DNA of 64,000 nucleotides from Hyalella azteca (lineage: Eukaryota > Arthropoda > Malacostraca > Amphipoda > Hyalellidae): positions 186,001-250,000 of the forward strand of contig NW_025936659.1 in assembly GCF_000764305.2 (NCBI RefSeq), written 5' to 3'. The notes under the pieces were generated by a model. It saw only the letters and a program-made list of their open reading frames with translations, was not told the DNA's origin and ran no database searches. Each line of letters opens with the position of its first letter. Position 1 is the stretch's first letter. Shown piece by piece: positions 61,823 to 64,000 of the stretch. Both the position numbers and the translations under genes were made by a program.

Positions 61823-61970
61823 CAGAGGCCATACTTTCAAAACTCGCTAAGTGAACGTAAGTACTTACGCTCTATTTTCTTGTCTATGATTGGCGGATTT
61901 TGCTTGAAAGGCCGTCAATGATTGGCGGATGAACTTACGATCTCTTAATTTTTTGAAAGAATAGGCCCAG
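61823..61970 (+). mobile_element. family A MITE-like element, copy 4
   Basis: About 145 bp with left end aggccatactttcaaaactc and right end ttttttgaaagaataggccc. It retains the internal palindrome cgtaagtacttacg and both attggcggat phrases, which match each other better here than in the other copies. The right inverted repeat has one change (agaata for agtatg). No coding frame. Confidence 0.94.
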
Positions 61971-64000
61971 GAACATCCAGGCGCCCGGGGATGAGCGTTA
62001 GTTCGTTCGGGATTCTGAGCATGCCTCTTGCGTTGTGCGAACTGATTTAGGGTAGTCCCGGTGCGGTATTGCTTTCTAAAAATGTAATTTCAGGCTCCTT
62101 AAGAGCACTTGGTTAAATACTTCACACATTTGGGTGCTTCTTGTTAGGCGAATGTATGGGAAAATGTATTTATCACTCTACATTTGTTAATGACGTTTAA
62201 TTTTAATATTTGATCTACGTTTTACACCATCGTAGGACGTGATCACAATCCGGCTGTTTTTACATTTTAACATTAATTATATGCATTTTAACGGCAATTT
62301 AGACGATTTGTTGCGTACATTTTATTATACGCAACAAATTTTAGTCGAACTAAAACTTGGACATTGCTTATTGTAATCTTTTATTCAGCGGTAGTTTTCA
62401 CCAATTAGAGAGTGTTTTATATTATCAAAGTCTTTTAAGAAGCTCATAACGAGTAAAAGTTGATGAGTAACTCATCTCGCTAAGTATAATTTATTGAATT
62501 GCTCGCACTTAATTTCCTGGTTTTCATAATATATAATTTCTGGGGCGAGCAACAAGCGTGAAGTGTGTTAATTGTCCCCGCCCGAGTCTCCTTAACGCGG
62601 TCGCCGTGCTCGGCAGTGAAAGTATTTCTGGGTTGATAAATGTTGTTCGTATTTACGGTGATGATAAGTGGGCCTCCCACAGCTCTTGCCTTGACTTTCT
62701 AGCTCTACGCTCAGCGATACGTCGGTAATGCAGCAGTGAATTAATGAGGTTATCAATAAATATGCAATTGACTCGTATGATTTTTGATCGTCGTCAATCC
62801 TACTTTTAATATGATTTATATGGGTGTTGAATTCTATTGTGTTCAGGTTCTTTTTTGTCTGTTATTTACTCTATAGTTTAATTGTCAGAAAAATGAATTT
62901 CCAATTGTTTTTCTTGCAGTTTATCATCACGGCTGTTAATTTGTGACTAGAAATGAAACAGAGTTGCCTAAATGCAGCTAGCAGTTTTATTATAAAGCTT
63001 TGCATTTAGTTAATTAATTATTTGTCTAGGCGTTAGAAATTTGATTAGAATCTAATTTTTTCAATTAATTGAAGATTGAAGTACAACCCTTGCTATAGCG
63101 CATTTACTGACTCATTGTGTAGTCGGCTTTCTCAGTTGCGCTGCCTTATCTTATCAGTGAACGAACAGCTGATGCATTACGTGCACTGCTTATCTTATCT
63201 CCGAGAAAATGCGTGGGTAAACGACATTCAATTAAAGACTCGCTGCGCCCCTCGTGAATCGGTCGGACTTGAACCGTCGAATCATGGGAAAATCTATTGA
63301 CTGAACGCTTCTTAGCCAGCTTCAATGGAGATTGCATTTATGAACACTTTATCTATCTTTTCTATGCTACATGACGATCTTTTGCCGTACTTTCAAAAAG
63401 TATTTTTAATGGAGTTATCCCAAGCAGTTGAAATAAAAAAAATAGAATAGATTTTTTCAGTGTGGTAAAATTTTAATATCTTGCTATTTAACGTTCGTGG
63501 TTCGTATCTTCTCCATTTTCCTCTCAGTCTCCGGTCCTCGCGCGCCTTATCGCTTACCTTGTAATTTTAATCAATCTTTCTTGATGTCTCATGGCAGCTC
63601 ATGATGCGTGCCGATGCGTCATTGTTGGCAAGATAATTTAAAAGTATTTGAGTACATCGCCTGAGTGAGTTCTTTTTATGCTCGGACATGTAAACGGAGT
63701 TAACGTAATTGATTTGTATAGCGTAGTTGCTTAAAACGAATTAATTTGTTTCCTATGGCGTTAACTTCTTATTTACAAGATTTCTTGGTCGCGCACTGGT
63801 AAACTGGCTATTAGTATAATCCTGAGCTTTCAAGGCAAATTTTCACTTATAGATCGTATTTCTGCATATCATAATAATTAATATTAATGGTAAATATCAT
63901 ATTCATGTTTTAATGAAAAAAAGAACATGACTTCTTCCGCTCAAATTCCTCAATATGATAATTTTCTTGCTTCGACTAACAAAGACCACTAATTTCCATC
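61971..64000. other. non-coding stretch with one hairpin
   Basis: AT-rich to the end of the window. A perfect 12-bp hairpin lies at 62306-62339. A pyrimidine-rich acceptor-like tract (tccaattgtttttcttgcag) ends at about 62920 without a convincing donor beyond it. Overlapping opposite-strand frames at 63076-63337 have no motifs. Confidence 0.5.
62306..62339. repeat. perfect 12-bp hairpin
   Basis: Arms atttgttgcgta (62306-62317) and tacgcaacaaat (62328-62339) pair perfectly around a 10-base AT-rich loop. Confidence 0.9.

Overview
This window looks like 64 kb of non-coding DNA from an invertebrate animal nuclear genome, most likely an arthropod. It is AT-rich, CpG is not visibly depleted (unlike vertebrates), and no long ATG-initiated reading frame encodes a recognisable cellular protein. 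It contains tRNA-derived SINE-like repeats, small inverted-repeat DNA transposons and a decayed piggyBac-type element inserted at TTAA. There are no operons, rRNA genes or intact tRNA genes. Species cannot be named from sequence alone.

The best reading is one or more very large introns, or intergenic DNA. The + strand has more T than A over most of the window, the bias often seen on the sense strand of long introns. A few very short segments on that strand are flanked by convincing splice signals. The strongest is a 35-nt candidate microexon at 6992-7026, with a strong polypyrimidine tract, CAG, and AAG/GTGAGT. Weaker candidates lie at 1079-1137, 18900-18940, 31275-31325, 33828-33849 and 48874-48904. 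One possible minus-strand exon lies near 53080. None can be tied to a named gene.

Layout. 1-3.5 kb: a GC-richer block ending in a strong donor, a 22-bp tandem repeat (5 copies), then a 26-copy, 30-bp minisatellite (2731-3510). 7-10.3 kb: the microexon, copy 1 of a ~145-bp inverted-repeat element (family A), a perfect 19-bp hairpin, and a ~360-bp foldback element flanked by an 11-bp direct repeat. 11-13 kb: a 110-bp tandem duplication and copy 1 of a second small inverted-repeat family (family B). 13-36 kb: mostly featureless, with scattered palindromes. 36.8-48.2 kb: family A copies 2 and 3, family B copy 2 and two SINE-like elements. 49.9-51.1 kb: a 1,205-bp piggyBac remnant with 15-bp terminal inverted repeats, TTAA/TCAA flanks, repeated subterminal motifs and a frameshifted transposase C-terminus. 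53-64 kb: another SINE-like remnant, a degenerate ~60-bp tandem array, and family A copy 4.

The biology here is mainly mobile and satellite DNA. The most informative objects are the piggyBac remnant, the four family A copies, the minisatellite and the microexon candidate. I see no clear sign of an undescribed gene system; ranked leads are in the findings.
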